Of a stretch of DNA of 64,000 nt, positions 1 through 12,043 are shown piece by piece (the first letter of the stretch is position 1; each line of letters begins with the position of its first letter). The notes under the pieces were generated by a model. That model searched no databases. It saw only the letters and a list, made by a program, of their open reading frames with translations, and was not told the origin of the DNA. The stretch comes from Circinella minor. Its lineage: Eukaryota > Mucoromycota > Mucoromycetes > Mucorales > Lichtheimiaceae. Where the stretch lies: the NCBI GenBank assembly GCA_016758965.1, contig JAEPRB010000011.1, forward strand, positions 310,001-374,000, given 5' to 3'. A program made the position numbers and the translations under genes.

Positions 1-1073
1 CATTTACGTATTTATGTATATATAACAAAGTACAAACAATGAAAAACATTTATATAATTAACAATGTTAACCTTTCTCTCTCTCTCTCTCTCTCTGATAA
101 TGAAATAATAATAATAATAAATAATAAAACTCCCGGTGATAACAAATAAAAACTAAAATGATTATCCAAAAAAAAAAAAAAAAAAAATGCAAAAGGTGTT
201 TGTTATTTTTTCATTTCAACAGGATGACACATTTTACATTTCGTTGATAGGGTACGTACCTGAAAAAAAAAAGTGGGCGTAAAAAAAAATAAATAAAAGT
301 AAAATAGGTGTTGCATCTTTGTTTTTTCTAGACATAATTATAATTAAAAAAAAAATATGGAACAAGTGTGTAAAAAAAAATCAATTCGTTCATTCTCTCA
401 ATATTATTTATTATATTTCTTTTCTTCCAGTAATAAATCAAATGCAGAAAAAACAAGGGGGGGGAGGAGAGGAGAGGGCAGGAATTCGGATTAGAATGAA
501 TTATGAATGCAGCTAGAATATTAGATAATGGCCAAAGAAAAAAAGAAGAAAAACTATCATATTCATTCATTATAATCCATTGATCATCATTCTTTAAAGT
601 TGTTGAATCGTTGTAAAATGATATATAGAGTATGCAGACCTAAGCGAATTCCCATAAAAAGAGATAGCCCGCCCATGAAAACATAGATTGTACATATACA
701 CATACAGTTTATTACAGTATTTTTTTTTCTCTCTCTCTCTCTCTTTCTTTTCTTTTCTCTTTTTTTTTTTTTTCTTTTTCAAACTTATGTTTTTTTTGGT
801 GTTACTTTTAAATTTTCCGTTATACATATAAAAAAAAAAGGTCCCATTATAAACATGCTTTGTGAAGATGATCATAAGCCGACAATGATTGTAAGCTATT
901 AATAATTTTTGAGAAATAATAATGATAATAATAATATACTAAAATATTTCTATCAGCAACATCATTTTCATCCTATCATATTATTTCATGATACTGATAA
1001 AAGTGACAGTATAGCTTATGGTGATCCTTATTATCGTCCATTAATTCAAATAAAAAAAAAGAAGACAGTTCAA
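1..1073. other. AT-rich noncoding DNA upstream of the homeobox gene
   Basis: No supportable gene is visible. The stretch contains a (TC)n microsatellite at about 74-95, several A or T runs and a TC-rich tract at 727-780. The open frames here are low-complexity and lack recognisable domains. It probably includes the promoter and 5' leader of the homeodomain gene that follows. Confidence 0.6.
74..95. repeat. (TC)n microsatellite
   Basis: An uninterrupted CT/TC dinucleotide tract of about 22 bases is visible directly. Confidence 0.9.
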
Positions 1074-2114
1074 ATGCTCCAATCAAATAGTAAATGGTGG
1101 CAATCTATTACTCAGAGCACTCGAACATCTAGTCATCATCAACATCAAGAACAGGAACAAAAACATCAACAAATAATTGACGATACAAATTCATCACCCC
1201 ATTTATCTACTTCATCATCATCATCATCATCCTCTTCTTCTACTTCTTCATCACCAAGTAGTATTAGAACTCAAAAATCACCATCACCTTTTTTAACTTC
1301 AACTACTACTACATTATCGACACTTTCAAGACCTTCTTCATTTAAAACAAAATCTTTGCCATCCTCATCACCCTCATCGTCATCACCATTGCAACACCGA
1401 CCGTCGTTATCGAAACATAATGGTCCGGATCACCATCGTCACTATGATACACAACAACAACAATCTCATCGTCATTATCATCACTCTCGTTCTAAAAATA
1501 CCAATGAATACCATAATCATCATCATTTAAAACAACCACAAAAAGTAGAACAAACGCCACCACCTCAACAACAACAACAACAAAGAAAACGACGTGGTAA
1601 TTTACCAAAGACAGTGACAGCTATTTTAAAACAATGGTTGATTGATCATTGTCAACACCCTTATCCAACAGAAGAAGAAAAACTCGCTTTGCGTAATAGA
1701 ACGGGATTAACTTTAAATCAAATTAGCAATTGGTTTATCAATGCACGTCGGCGTATTTTACCTTTAATACTTGTTAGAATACAGCCGCAGACACATCATT
1801 CAATAGATCAACAACAGCAACATCAACAGAGAGTTAAACCAAATAATAATCGCAATGTTAGTACTATTACTAATAATAAAAATAATAATCGGAATTATAT
1901 TGATAATAATGATGATCAAGAACAAGTAATAGACGAAGATGAAGATAATGAAGAAGAAGAAGAAGATGATAATGATAGTGATTATCTTGATGATGATAAT
2001 GATGATAATATGAACAACAAGAACAATAATATTAATAAACGACGTAAAAATTACTATTCTTTTTATAATGATCATCAACGAAAAAGATCAAAATATGAAG
2101 GTATTATTGATTAA
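1074..2114 (+). CDS. TALE-class (KN-type) homeodomain transcription factor
   Basis: This is a single-exon gene of about 346 residues. A homeodomain spans roughly residues 171-230. It contains the three-residue loop extension typical of TALE proteins (HPYPTEEEK) and a recognition helix ending in NWFINARRR, with Ile at the TALE-diagnostic position. The N-terminal half is Ser/Thr/His/Gln-rich and probably disordered. The C-terminal part carries an acidic Asp/Glu/Asn tract followed by basic clusters (KRRK, RKRSK) that could serve as nuclear localisation signals. The first in-frame ATG is at 1074; the frame stays open upstream to about 909 but without an ATG. TALE proteins bind DNA in the nucleus and in fungi often regulate development or mating. 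The specific target is unknown. Confidence 0.85.
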   Translation: MLQSNSKWWQSITQSTRTSSHHQHQEQEQKHQQIIDDTNSSPHLSTSSSSSSSSSSTSSSPSSIRTQKSPSPFLTSTTTTLSTLSRPSSFKTKSLPSSSPSSSSPLQHRPSLSKHNGPDHHRHYDTQQQQSHRHYHHSRSKNTNEYHNHHHLKQPQKVEQTPPPQQQQQQRKRRGNLPKTVTAILKQWLIDHCQHPYPTEEEKLALRNRTGLTLNQISNWFINARRRILPLILVRIQPQTHHSIDQQQQHQQRVKPNNNRNVSTITNNKNNNRNYIDNNDDQEQVIDEDEDNEEEEEDDNDSDYLDDDNDDNMNNKNNNINKRRKNYYSFYNDHQRKRSKYEGIID

Positions 2115-2290
2115 AAAAAATTTTTTTTATTAAAAGTTTTTTTTGTATAACTAATATGTAAAGTATGATTTTTAGTTGGCGGGAAAAGATATCAACACGT
2201 GGGTTCAAATAAACAAAGAGTTGGAAAACGAACAGTGTCATCATGATCTTAATATGAATAACCCCTCCTCCCCTTTTCATCACCCTCACC

Positions 2291-2321
<31 letters not shown>

Positions 2322-3821
2322 TCTCCTCCAAGAGTTATCTATATATATGTGCGATATGCTTTCTTTTTCTTTTAAAAACTTTACATACAATATTATTATT
2401 ATTATTATTATTATCCATTATTATTATTATTAGTATAAATAAGTTGTGATAGACTTTTTTTTTCCTTTTTGGAAAACAACAACAATAACAATAACAAACA
2501 ATATATATTTCCTGTCTCTCCCAATAAAAAAAAAACTTATTTGTCTCCCCCCCCCCACTATTCCCACCCTTTTTTATATAAAATAATATTTCAAATCATA
2601 TGTTTTATCTTATTGGCCCCCCTTCTACTCTCTCCCCAAAATCGGTTCTATTTGTAACACAAAAAAAAAAGATATAAAAAAAAAATATTGGGGATTTCCT
2701 CTCAATTTTTTTTATTACAACGTGGCACAAACGCTTTGTCCAGTTTTTTTTTTTTTTTTTTCACAAAAAAAAAAAAAAAAAATGCCACTTTACTAAACAT
2801 GGATTAGTTATTTATAAGTAAAAAAAAAAAAAAAAAATGTTTTTTTTTTATCCGATCGAAAAACCCAACTTTTTTCTTCTTGGGTCGCGAGGGAGTTATG
2901 TTATCATTGATAATGATCGAAAAGAAAATTTTTAATAGTAATAATAAGCTTCCATTAAAAAAATAATAAAAAGAAAAAAGAAGAGAGAGAGAGTGTGTAT
3001 GTGTGTTGTGCTTATTATCTTTAAAAGGTGAGGTGGAATCGGATCACTCTTTTAATCCGAAATCCTATCTTTTTCAGTAAAAAAAAAAACATATAAAGGT
3101 CATGCAAACAGCTGACCCTTTTTTCACTTGCCCTTGTTTTTTTTTTACCCACTGTTGATCGTCAATTTAAAACGTTTTATAATTTATTTTGATCATGAAA
3201 TAATAAATGATTATGAATGATAGGATAATATATATATTTATTAAACTTATGGGAAAATAATATAAAATAGTCTAAAAATAATAAGTCAGAAATGTAGAAA
3301 TTCTTTTTGTTACATTTTTAACATATTTTATAGATCCCAAAAAAAAAAAACGACAGAAACCTATTAAATGATGTGTGTTTTTTTTTTTTTTTTTTTACTA
3401 AACTTAGATGGACTAAAAATTCTATTTTATTTATTTATACAAGTGTACAAATTTTGGTTGGTTCCACACTTTTTATTTATTTTATTGATTATTGATTATT
3501 ATCGTTGATAAAAGATAATAATAAAAATAAATGATCATTTGTTTGTTATTGTTGTTGTGTAATATATAATAGTAATAATAACAAAGTTATTATATAGAAT
3601 CGAAAAATGGGTTTTGTTGTCTAGTAAGTAGATGTTTGGATAAGTTATCACGAGGATTATAAAAAATAAAAGCTCAAACGTTAAAAACGCTTTGTCCATC
3701 TTTTAAACTGCCTTTTTTAGGATTAGTCTAGTAACCAGGAAACGACTTTTTGTTACTATACTCCGACTCTCTCTCTATTTTTTTTTTTATCATAGAGATA
3801 GAGAATTAAAACGGTTGTTAA

Positions 3822-3840
3822 TGTGTGTGTGTGTGTGTGT
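3822..3840. repeat. (GT)n microsatellite
   Basis: A GT dinucleotide run is directly visible. A second, slightly longer run lies about 300 bases downstream. Confidence 0.9.
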
Positions 3841-4141
3841 TTGTGTGAATTGATAAGAATGAGAAATTATTAAATGTTTTTTTTTTCTTTTACATTTTTG
3901 AGTGTGTGATATTTCTGACGGGAGTGTGAGAAGGAAAAAAATATATATATATTTTATTGTAACAAAATAAAATAATGCAACATACGTATAACAAATAATC
4001 CAAAACGATATCAAAAGTTGGGGTAAAAAAAAAAAATATTTTTTTTTTTTTTTTTTTGATGGCAACACAAAAACATAAACAACCATAAAGTTTAATAATT
4101 GGTTTATAAGATCCGCTCAATATGCTTTTGAATGATAGGGA

Positions 4142-4164
4142 TGTGTGTGTGTGTGTGTGTGTGT
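4142..4164. repeat. (GT)n microsatellite
   Basis: A run of about eleven to twelve GT units is directly visible. Confidence 0.9.
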
Positions 4165-5226
4165 ATAAATGTTTCTATTTAATAACCCTTTATGGTAAAA
4201 CGTGTGTGGAGCAGGTCTTACAACACATTAGCAATCATTCTTGAATATATTAAACAAATGAACCAATCATTATTTCTATTTATATATATCATATACTATT
4301 ACTCTTTTTTTTTTTTTTTTTTCTTTTTAAAATGTCTGTCGTTATGAGTGTGCATACATGAAAAAGCAGCGGATGATAAAAGGATAAGGGGAAAAGAATG
4401 TATAAGCCCAACACAAGTTTTTTGCATTAATAATAATATTCCATGCATTATCAATTGAAGTTGATCATAAAATTGATAGTAAAAGTAATTATTCTTATTA
4501 TTCATCCTTTTTTTTATTTATTTAACTAGTTCATTTAATCCCTTTGGGTAAGGTCTTTCTCCTTTTTGTTGATATAACTATAAAAAAAAAAAAAACTTTC
4601 CCCTTGAACATACCAATCATCCGATGTTGAACAAAAAAAAAAATGGGTTTTTTGATGGGTTAAATAAAATACACAAATGGAAGTACACAATTATAAAATG
4701 TGTTTTGAAAATCCGTGGGAAGGTCAAAGCAGAAATTTATTCGTGCATCCTGATATACCTAAAAAAAAAAAAAAAATTGGTGGCTGGCTATCAGATATGT
4801 TATCCAAGTTTTTTTTTTAGTGTTATCCGCTTATATCCGTTTAGTTATCCGGTGTACTTTTTTTTTTTTTTCAATTATTTATATAAAGACAAACCACTTA
4901 TCAAAAAAAAAAACTTTGTTGTTTTCTCCTTTCTTCTTTATATATATACTTGACCCTCTTATTAATCACTTTCTTCTCTACTCCTACTTTTGAATTGTTG
5001 AGTGAGTTGTGTGTGTTTGTTTATATAATATTATTTGTAAGAGTTGTATTATTTTTTTAAAAAAAAAAATTACACCACCTCCTAACTATTTTCTAAAAAA
5101 AAAAAACGCTACCCTTGAGGGCGCCAACAATTTGTATATTTTTTCTTCTTCTTTTTTTTTTTATTCCATACCACATTTTTTTTTTATTTCTTTTTTTTTT
5201 TTTTTTATCATTAATAATCAATAGTA

Positions 5227-6636
5227 ATGTCATTAGCACCTTCTTTTTCACCACCATGTTTTTATACCTACGGTAACAATAACCAACAACAACAATTACA
5301 TCAAACTCATTATCATTCACCTCAACCACAATATAATCATTCATTTTCTGCCGAACGTCGTCGTCGGGTAACACTTTTACATGCTCCTAAAAACCAACTT
5401 TCTAAAACCAACCATTTTACAACTATTACTACTGCTATTCCAAAACAACAATTGCAACAACAAGAACAACAAAATATTAATAATGATAATAAAAAACCAT
5501 TATCAACAAGTATCAATAGAAAGAAAAAAGTAGTTCGATTTTATGATAATGATAAGCTCGAAAATATTCGACTATTTCTCAAAACACAAAAGCCATTAGC
5601 TATTCGAGAGGGTGATCCTGCCTTATCATTGGACTTGAAATATCCTAATTGGCCTGCCAAAACTACAATGTCAATGCGACATTTACCAATGATTCGAATG
5701 GAGAGTGTACAAGCTTCAGTTTCACAACAAACCACCTTGATAGGACGATGTCGCGTAGCTAATCTCGCTTTTGAGAAACATGTAGTGGTTCGGTATACTA
5801 CCGATTATTGGCAATCGTTTCACGAAACCACAGCTTTATATCGAGAACCTATCGGAAGTAGTTGTAACACATGGGATCGATTTACATTTCTTATTGATTT
5901 GGAAGAGTTTTTTATCCGTCGTCGTTGTCGTGATACAACAACAACTATTTATCTTGCTTTACGTTATACTGTGAATGAAAAAGAATATTGGGATAATAAT
6001 GATGGATTAAATTATCAAATTGATATTATTCCTACAACTCTACATGAAGATGATAATGATCAAGAAGCTATTGAATCAACAATAACAACAACAACAATAA
6101 TAGAAAATAACTCAACACAATCTTCTTCTTTGGCAACAATTGAAAAAGAAGAAGGTCAAGCACTTCATCGTGGTAATATTCAAAATAAAAAATCAATAAA
6201 ACAACAAGAACAACAAAAAAAGCATCAACATCAACAAAAAAAATCAATCACATCTAATACTGCATCATCTACAACTTTAACTACTACTACAATCAATACA
6301 ATCACTACTACAGCAACAACAACAACAACAACAACTTCATCAATCCCAAAAACAACAATAAATAATACCAAGAAAAAATTGGGTCACCGTTATGACTTTG
6401 GTGCTTCATTATCTGAGGCTAAAAAGACACCTTATGATGTTTACCAGTTTGGAAAAGGACCGATGCTACGTTTTTCTACTCTAACTAAACAAGAAGAAGA
6501 TGGTAAAGACGGGCTTCAATCGGGTTATCATGACTTTGTAAACAAGTATTGTTTCTATGGTACCAATTATTCTTCTCCTGGATCTTCTCCATCATCTTCA
6601 TTATCATGTCCTTCTTCTGAACCTATTTGTGGTTAA
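5227..6636 (+). CDS. CBM21-domain PP1 glycogen-targeting regulatory subunit (Gac1/PPP1R3 type)
   Basis: This intronless gene encodes 469 residues. KVVRF at residues 101-105 is a canonical RVxF-type docking motif for the protein phosphatase 1 catalytic subunit. A carbohydrate-binding module of family 21 follows at about 155-267, ending in the diagnostic WDNNDGLNYQI segment (Trp255 to about residue 265). Family members bring PP1 to glycogen to dephosphorylate glycogen synthase and phosphorylase. Residues of about 275-385 are Gln/Thr/Asn-rich spacer. A separate, more complex C-terminal block (RYDFGASLSEA to VNKYCFY, about 392-442) looks conserved rather than low-complexity. The ATG at 5227 gives the longest frame and lies after a T-rich leader. 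The domain assignment is firm; the exact substrate is inferred. Confidence 0.9.
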   Translation: MSLAPSFSPPCFYTYGNNNQQQQLHQTHYHSPQPQYNHSFSAERRRRVTLLHAPKNQLSKTNHFTTITTAIPKQQLQQQEQQNINNDNKKPLSTSINRKKKVVRFYDNDKLENIRLFLKTQKPLAIREGDPALSLDLKYPNWPAKTTMSMRHLPMIRMESVQASVSQQTTLIGRCRVANLAFEKHVVVRYTTDYWQSFHETTALYREPIGSSCNTWDRFTFLIDLEEFFIRRRCRDTTTTIYLALRYTVNEKEYWDNNDGLNYQIDIIPTTLHEDDNDQEAIESTITTTTIIENNSTQSSSLATIEKEEGQALHRGNIQNKKSIKQQEQQKKHQHQQKKSITSNTASSTTLTTTTINTITTTATTTTTTTSSIPKTTINNTKKKLGHRYDFGASLSEAKKTPYDVYQFGKGPMLRFSTLTKQEEDGKDGLQSGYHDFVNKYCFYGTNYSSPGSSPSSSLSCPSSEPICG

Positions 6637-7319
6637 AAAAAAAAAAAAAAACCTTTTTCATTTCTTGCTGAAAAAAAAAAACCCACTTTTTTTTTTTTTT
6701 TTTTTTTATATAACATCCATTTACTATCATGTACATATTTATGTTCTTTTTCTTCCATTACACGCGTTCCATTCACTCATCCACTCATTAAAAAAATTGA
6801 ATTCATTCTTTTTCATTTGCAGTATTTCGCAGTATTTTTTTTTTATTATTATTATTTCAAAACAAATAAAACAGTTTTTTTTCTTCTTTCAAATTTCTTC
6901 AAAAAGATACGGTGTAAATAACTAAATCAAGTCAATCTACCGAGTAAAAATATAAATGTTCTGGACTTTTATTTTTTAAAAAAAAACTATCATCTGATTG
7001 TAATGTAATAATAAATTTGAGTTGTTAGATGTGCACGAACCCATAAAATATTTCTTATCAAAAAAAAAAAATTTTTTTTTGTTACAAAAAGTATCCGAGA
7101 TCGCCCCCCCCCATTATAATAAGATTCGATTTAAACTGCTTTAAGTAAATGAGGGTCAGCAGGTCTTTTTTTTCGGCATTCGTTTTTTTGATCAGTAAAA
7201 AAAAAAAAAAAATTACAGTGGACCTATTCATACGAATGAAATATATTGAGCACTGTGGTTGTGTATTTTTCCTACTTACTCTCCTGAGCTAACTCAAGAG
7301 AACAATTATGGGCGGATGA
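6637..7319. other. Intergenic, 3' flank of the CBM21 gene
   Basis: AT-rich with poly-A and poly-T runs. No gene, RNA or repeat family is recognised. Confidence 0.5.
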
Positions 7320-7821
7320 CAGGAAGACACTTTATCAAAAAGAATCACAAAAGCCTGCAAATGTGGTAGAGAAAGGTCATATTTTAATGGTTTCGTTTCG
7401 CATTCTTTACATGAAGTGTTGGGATAAATGTTCGAAACAAAATGCCCATGTCATGGCCAACGTCGTCGACTTCATTAAAAGCCAAATAATTAAGCCATAA
7501 GAATAAGGTAAGCAACAAACACAAAGCTAAAAAAAAAAAGGTTGGTATAGTCAGCCACCTGTCGCGTACGATTCTATTGAAGAGCAGTTTGGCTGTTCTG
7601 CTTGTCTCCAACATTATGAAATGATACACGAACTGAAAAATCATTGTTATTCAGATCATCCAAAGACAATATTGGCAACACATTATCATTAACAACAATA
7701 TAATGATTCCATGGCCCACAGGCAAGAAAAAACCTTTGTAATAGTGGTGTATGACCGATTATTATATACCTGCAATCGGGTTCGATCAGCCAGTTTGAGG
7801 AAGCGTAATGAAAGGTAAATA
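7320..7821 (+). pseudogene. Relic coding segments with zinc-finger-like patches
   Basis: The plus strand here loses the homopolymers of its surroundings and reads as broken coding sequence. Codons from 7540 give a run ending in a stop at about 7690, with a classical C-x2-C-x12-H-x4-H finger (cysteines at 7594 and 7603, histidines at 7642 and 7657). After that stop the same frame stays open to about 7821. An earlier patch in another frame (about 7322-7426) contains a C-x-C-G...SHSLHE segment that resembles a second finger. No ATG-initiated intact frame joins these pieces. They may be the front part of the decayed gene just downstream, or a separate relic. I do not recognise the parent family. 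Confidence 0.35.
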
Positions 7822-8087
7822 GATAGGTAGGAATAAGAGGGCTCGAGCATATATACGAGTATAAAACGAATACATTTTCCTGATTGTCAGGAAACCCTTT
7901 ATTTATATACGTCAAACTATCTTAGGCTGATTAACGTTTAACTAATATATATCTAATATCAATGATCAACATTTCTATATAGAATATCTATCGTAATATT
8001 TCTATATCCAACCATGCGCTCAACTATGCTACCGTATATTTTTAATATCCGGCAGAATAAGCATGTTGTAAATTAACAACCTTATGG

Positions 8088-8950
8088 TTGCCTGAATATA
8101 TTGTCGTGATGGTATTATACCATTACAGCATCGCCAAGATCCTCAATATCATTCAAGATGTTTCAACAGAAATCATCAGTCGTGATAAAGGTACCATAGA
8201 GCTTATTGTTCTTGTTTTCCCATCACAACAAGAAACTAGGTTCGTCAAGTCCATTATCCGATTAATAGGTAAATTGCCTCGTAACCCAATGAGTGTTGAC
8301 ACTAACGGATCTGAACTCGGATCTCGATATATTGATCCATTTTTATGTGGTCTTTTTGATGATCCCGATTACGGCGTGTACTTACGATGGACGAACGAAA
8401 TCACTTTAGAGGCCAGAAAGAACAATGATTACCAAAAACCGACCTGGCATTTGCATCATCAATCTCTGCACGAGACGATTTACAACCAACCATGATTTCG
8501 GAGAGGTCAAGTCGGCAGCATACGCCAGCAACCGTTTCCTTTTATGCAATGGGAGTATAGACTTCTTCTGTCTGTATAGTGAACTTTTATCCAGGTCAAT
8601 AAATGATGTAGCAGACAAAAGAGGTTAGTTTAAATTTTCCAGCCAAACAGCCCTTTTATACTAACCCATGGAACCATGAGTTCACTTTTCCGAAGTCTAT
8701 TTGGTACCAAGTCGGTAACAACGGGTGGCAGCATTCTGTAAAAACGATGCATTGGATACTCACAACATGGAAGCTGTACTTGGAATGAAAGCGATTGGTC
8801 GAGTAAATTATTTCTATACCTTGTTGTTTCCAGTAAATGGGGGTATATTTAAAGTCCAAGAAGTACCAACCAACTTGTAAGACTTGCCGAAATTGGTGAT
8901 AGATGCTAATAATTTGAGAGACTTTGGATTTCGTCAGCCCACGTCTTCTT
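8088..8950 (+). pseudogene. Frameshifted copy of a Mucorales multi-copy hypothetical family
   Basis: The first frame (8088-8495) contains a GSELGSRYIDPFLCGLFDD...YLRWTNE segment. This matches the pattern I know from an expanded, uncharacterised protein family of Mucorales fungi. Near 8430-8440 homology passes into another frame (RPGICIINL, then FTTNHDFGEVKSAA), so a frameshift is present. Further weak family-like pieces (such as KVQEVPTNL, stop, DLPKLV around 8850-8900) lie beyond several stops. No ATG opens the frame; it begins after a stop with TTG in a non-coding-looking leader. Best read as a decayed gene copy. The family function is unknown to me. Confidence 0.5.
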
Positions 8951-11163
8951 GACTGACATCGCCAAACCATTCACACAAATCAAGCTTTAACCAACTATTT
9001 TCTTCATCTCAAAATCGAACAAATTTATGCCCACGAGATAATCATTAATCGATCATAAAATTGCTATTTTTTTTTATTTTATTTCGTTACCATATTCCCA
9101 CCCGTTTCTTTTTATTTATCATACGTCCCTTTAATTTTTTTTTTCCTCTGCGAAATCTTTCTTTTACACAAGTGTTATTCCCAGATTTCATTACCACAGT
9201 TCATATAACGCCTCTTCGTTTTTTAAACATATTGACCAGACATCCACCTCTTTCTTTTTTTGGTGTTACATCCCTTTGTTCCATTCTCATACATGTATTT
9301 ACCATAATAAAAATTTTAATCTCACTGGGTTATATATATATATATATATATAAAGCTTGATATGGGAAATGGTGTCCATGTACTCGGCTTTTTTTTATGC
9401 TGTGTGACACGTCAAAAATAAAAAAAAAAAGAAAGATTGATTCTCAGTCTTATCAATTGTTTCTATGAACTTCTCCTCCCCCCCTTTTTTTTTTTCCCCC
9501 AACATAATCTTCCTTCAAAATAGATACATGATAAGCCATTCGATAAGTAACAGTCCAAAAACATTCTTTTCAATTTTTGTGTTATTTAAAAAAAGACGAC
9601 CTTTTCTATCAAAAAAAAAAAAAAAACCATTTATGCAGAACATCAAAAACAAAAAAAAAATATTATAGTTTTTTTTTTTTTGGCGCCAAAACTTTTTTTT
9701 TGTTTTGTTTTTTTGTTTATAAGCAACTTTTTTTCTTTTTATCATCATGGTGATGAACTAACCAATAAGTTAAGAAACCTCTTCCCAAATTTGCATAATA
9801 TGCACAACATTATTTCCTTCATTTTTTTATATTTACCATTATTTTTATTATTCTGACACAGGGATGCTCCAGACATATATACTGCATGAACCAAAAAAAA
9901 AAAAAAATCGTGCAGTTGAGTTTCATATATTTATATATTCGCAAAGGGGGGGGGGTTTAGTTATGATATCAATGCTCTTAAAATCTATTATTCTATTTTC
10001 TTATCCCCTTTGTACAACAAAAGGAAGCGACTAATGTCTCTGCAGACCAATGCCTCTTGGCCTTTCATAATTACTAAACAAATTTTTTCAACTATATATA
10101 TATATATATTCGCAAGACAAATCTATTATTATTAAATAAGCTTATATCCGATTTCAAATAATAATAAAAAACGAAGCGGTAGGATAAATCCCTCTTCCCC
10201 TTTCCTTCTCTTCATTATAAAAAATAAAATAAAAAGATCTTGATAAGCAGGGTAATGTTATTATTCTTTATTTATTTCAATTTTTACTAAAAGAACTATC
10301 ATATGCTTTTTCCTTATCGTCGTGTTTCAAGGGGGATGGCATAACTTTAGTTGTAAAAAACTAACATATTTTACATAAATAAATAAATAAATCTTAGTCA
10401 TGTGATCTTTAAAAAAAATAATGTTTCTTACATGCATTATTTGTAATAGTTTTTTATGCTTCAAGCTGAAAACACAACAAAAAACAAATATATTGTAATG
10501 AAGGTTTATCGGTATCATTGATACCCTCCTACCCCCCCCCCAAATTTTTTTACATCAATTGTTGTTGTTTGTTTTCATTTGTTTTGATAAATATCCTAAT
10601 ATTTGTTTATTGTAAAAAAAAAAAAAGGGAATTTGACCATTTAGCATGATAAGTTTTATATTTATTTTAGGTATAAGAATTGATAATCAAAATCAAAAAC
10701 ATGAAATTATAAATATGATTTAATAGAAACTTGAACAACTTTTCCTCTCCTTTTCTCAAAAATATATAAAGAAACTTTTTTTTTTTAGTAATAAAAAATA
10801 CAATGAAAACCAAATTTTATATTTTGTTGGTTTTTTAATAATGAATTGTGTAATATAAAAAATAAAAGAACAAAGAAGTTTTATGTATATATACGAATCG
10901 AAGAAAAAAAACGAGTAAAAGGAAGGAGGAAGGGAGGTGGGGAAAGTAGAGGATATATATATATATTAATATTAAGCAACGTTTTTTTTAAGCATTCAAT
11001 TTCTTCCATTGAGAGGTCATTGCTAACCAAGATGTGGTCATACTATTATTATAAATATATATAATCATCCATTATTAGATCAGTTTCATCCTTATTTCAA
11101 GTCACGCCAAAAACTCCTACCCCCACACATACACACACATATATATATATAAATTATGAAACT
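8951..11163. other. 2.2 kb intergenic DNA
   Basis: AT-rich, with a (TA)n microsatellite at 9330-9352, C runs at 9478-9484 and 10532-10540, a G run at 9946-9955 and many A/T homopolymers. No supportable gene is seen on either strand. Confidence 0.55.
9330..9352. repeat. (TA)n microsatellite
   Basis: An alternating TA tract of about 23 bases is directly visible. Confidence 0.9.
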
Positions 11164-11647
11164 TTACCCAGCTAAACCAACAATGCCTTCATCAACGGGC
11201 AATAAGTTCAAACCTGCTGAAGGAATAATCATATCAACAAGGTCTTGAAGTAATTGTTTTTGCAAACCCTTCTTTTCACTAATTTAGAATTCGTCCCATT
11301 ACGTTAGAAAAAAAAAATTGGCTACCATTTTTATGCTTTTTCTTTTTTTTAAAAAAAAAAGAACTTACGCGACCAAACTCTTAGCTTCAGCTTGAACTTG
11401 TTCAGTTGATTTTTCAGACTTGAAAGTCTTTTCTAATTGTGCTGCACGAATACTCAAGTTACGGAACTTGTAAAGGGAAGTAATAACAGACATAGTCAGG
11501 GCAGTGATCCAACACTTGAAACCAAGTTTTTGAACTTCCTTAATTTTAGAAACCTTATAAAAGTTGACAGCATTGGCCTAAATCAAAATAACAAATATAT
11601 ATATATATATATTTATATATTTTGGCATATTAATTATACAAATAGAT

Positions 11648-11688
<41 letters not shown>

Positions 11689-12043
11689 CCCTCCCGTATA
11701 CTTTTTAAAAGAAATATAAGCTTACCAAGACAACAGCTTCAGTAGTATAGTAGAAGAACATACCAACTTGTTTCAAAGCACCAGTCACTCGTAAAACTTC
11801 ATCTTGAATAGATAAAGCCTTGACACCAGCTTGAGCAAATTCAAATTGTTTCAATAATCGGAAAAACTTACGACCATTACCAATATGTGTCTTTAAATCA
11901 CCCCAACGTTGAATAGCTTCCTTTGGTGCACCGTTGCGCAATAAATAAAATGCATAGAAACGAGCAAAATATTGAATAAAGCGTAAAGCCTTTTCACGAC
12001 CCACAGTGGTTTGAAGATATTTGTTAATGGCGTCAACGGACAT
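11164..12043 (-). CDS. PEX11: Peroxisomal membrane protein PEX11
   Basis: Three exons (12043-11726, 11577-11369, 11278-11164) join in phase to 213 residues. The N-terminus MSVDAINKYLQTTVGREKAL followed by RFIQYFARF is the classic PEX11 opening: an amphipathic helix used in membrane elongation. The segments GNGRKFFRLLKQFEFAQ and GMFFYYTTEAVVL, and the C-terminal DLVDMIIPSAGL motif, also fit. PEX11 acts in the peroxisome membrane to promote proliferation and fission. Both introns are GT-AG; the first carries (TA)n and (CT)n microsatellites. The length is close to yeast PEX11 (236 residues). The start at 12043 is the only in-frame ATG before the conserved helix. Confidence 0.95.
11654..11684. 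repeat. (CT)n microsatellite in PEX11 intron 1
   Basis: About 15 CT units are visible inside the first PEX11 intron, next to a (TA)n tract at 11594-11612. On the transcribed strand it reads as GA repeats. Confidence 0.9.

Larger units (their letters stand above)
2115..5226. other. 3.1 kb low-complexity intergenic DNA
   Basis: No gene is supported. The region is dominated by A/T homopolymers (for example 2740-2785 and 2820-2850), an ATT-rich tract near 2390-2430, and two (GT)n microsatellites. Open frames here encode only homopolymer-derived Lys, Phe or Asn runs. It must contain the 3' end of the homeobox transcript and the promoter of the CBM21 gene. Confidence 0.6.

Noticed and set aside
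3790..4120. Open frames on the minus strand with hydrophobic character
   Set aside because: They arise from poly-T, TA and GT tracts. There is no conserved motif, and the amino-acid composition is that of random AT-rich sequence.
7384..7915. Two overlapping minus-strand open frames (86 and 113 codons)
   Set aside because: The plus strand over the same bases carries zinc-finger-like patches. The minus frames match nothing I know and do not join by splicing.
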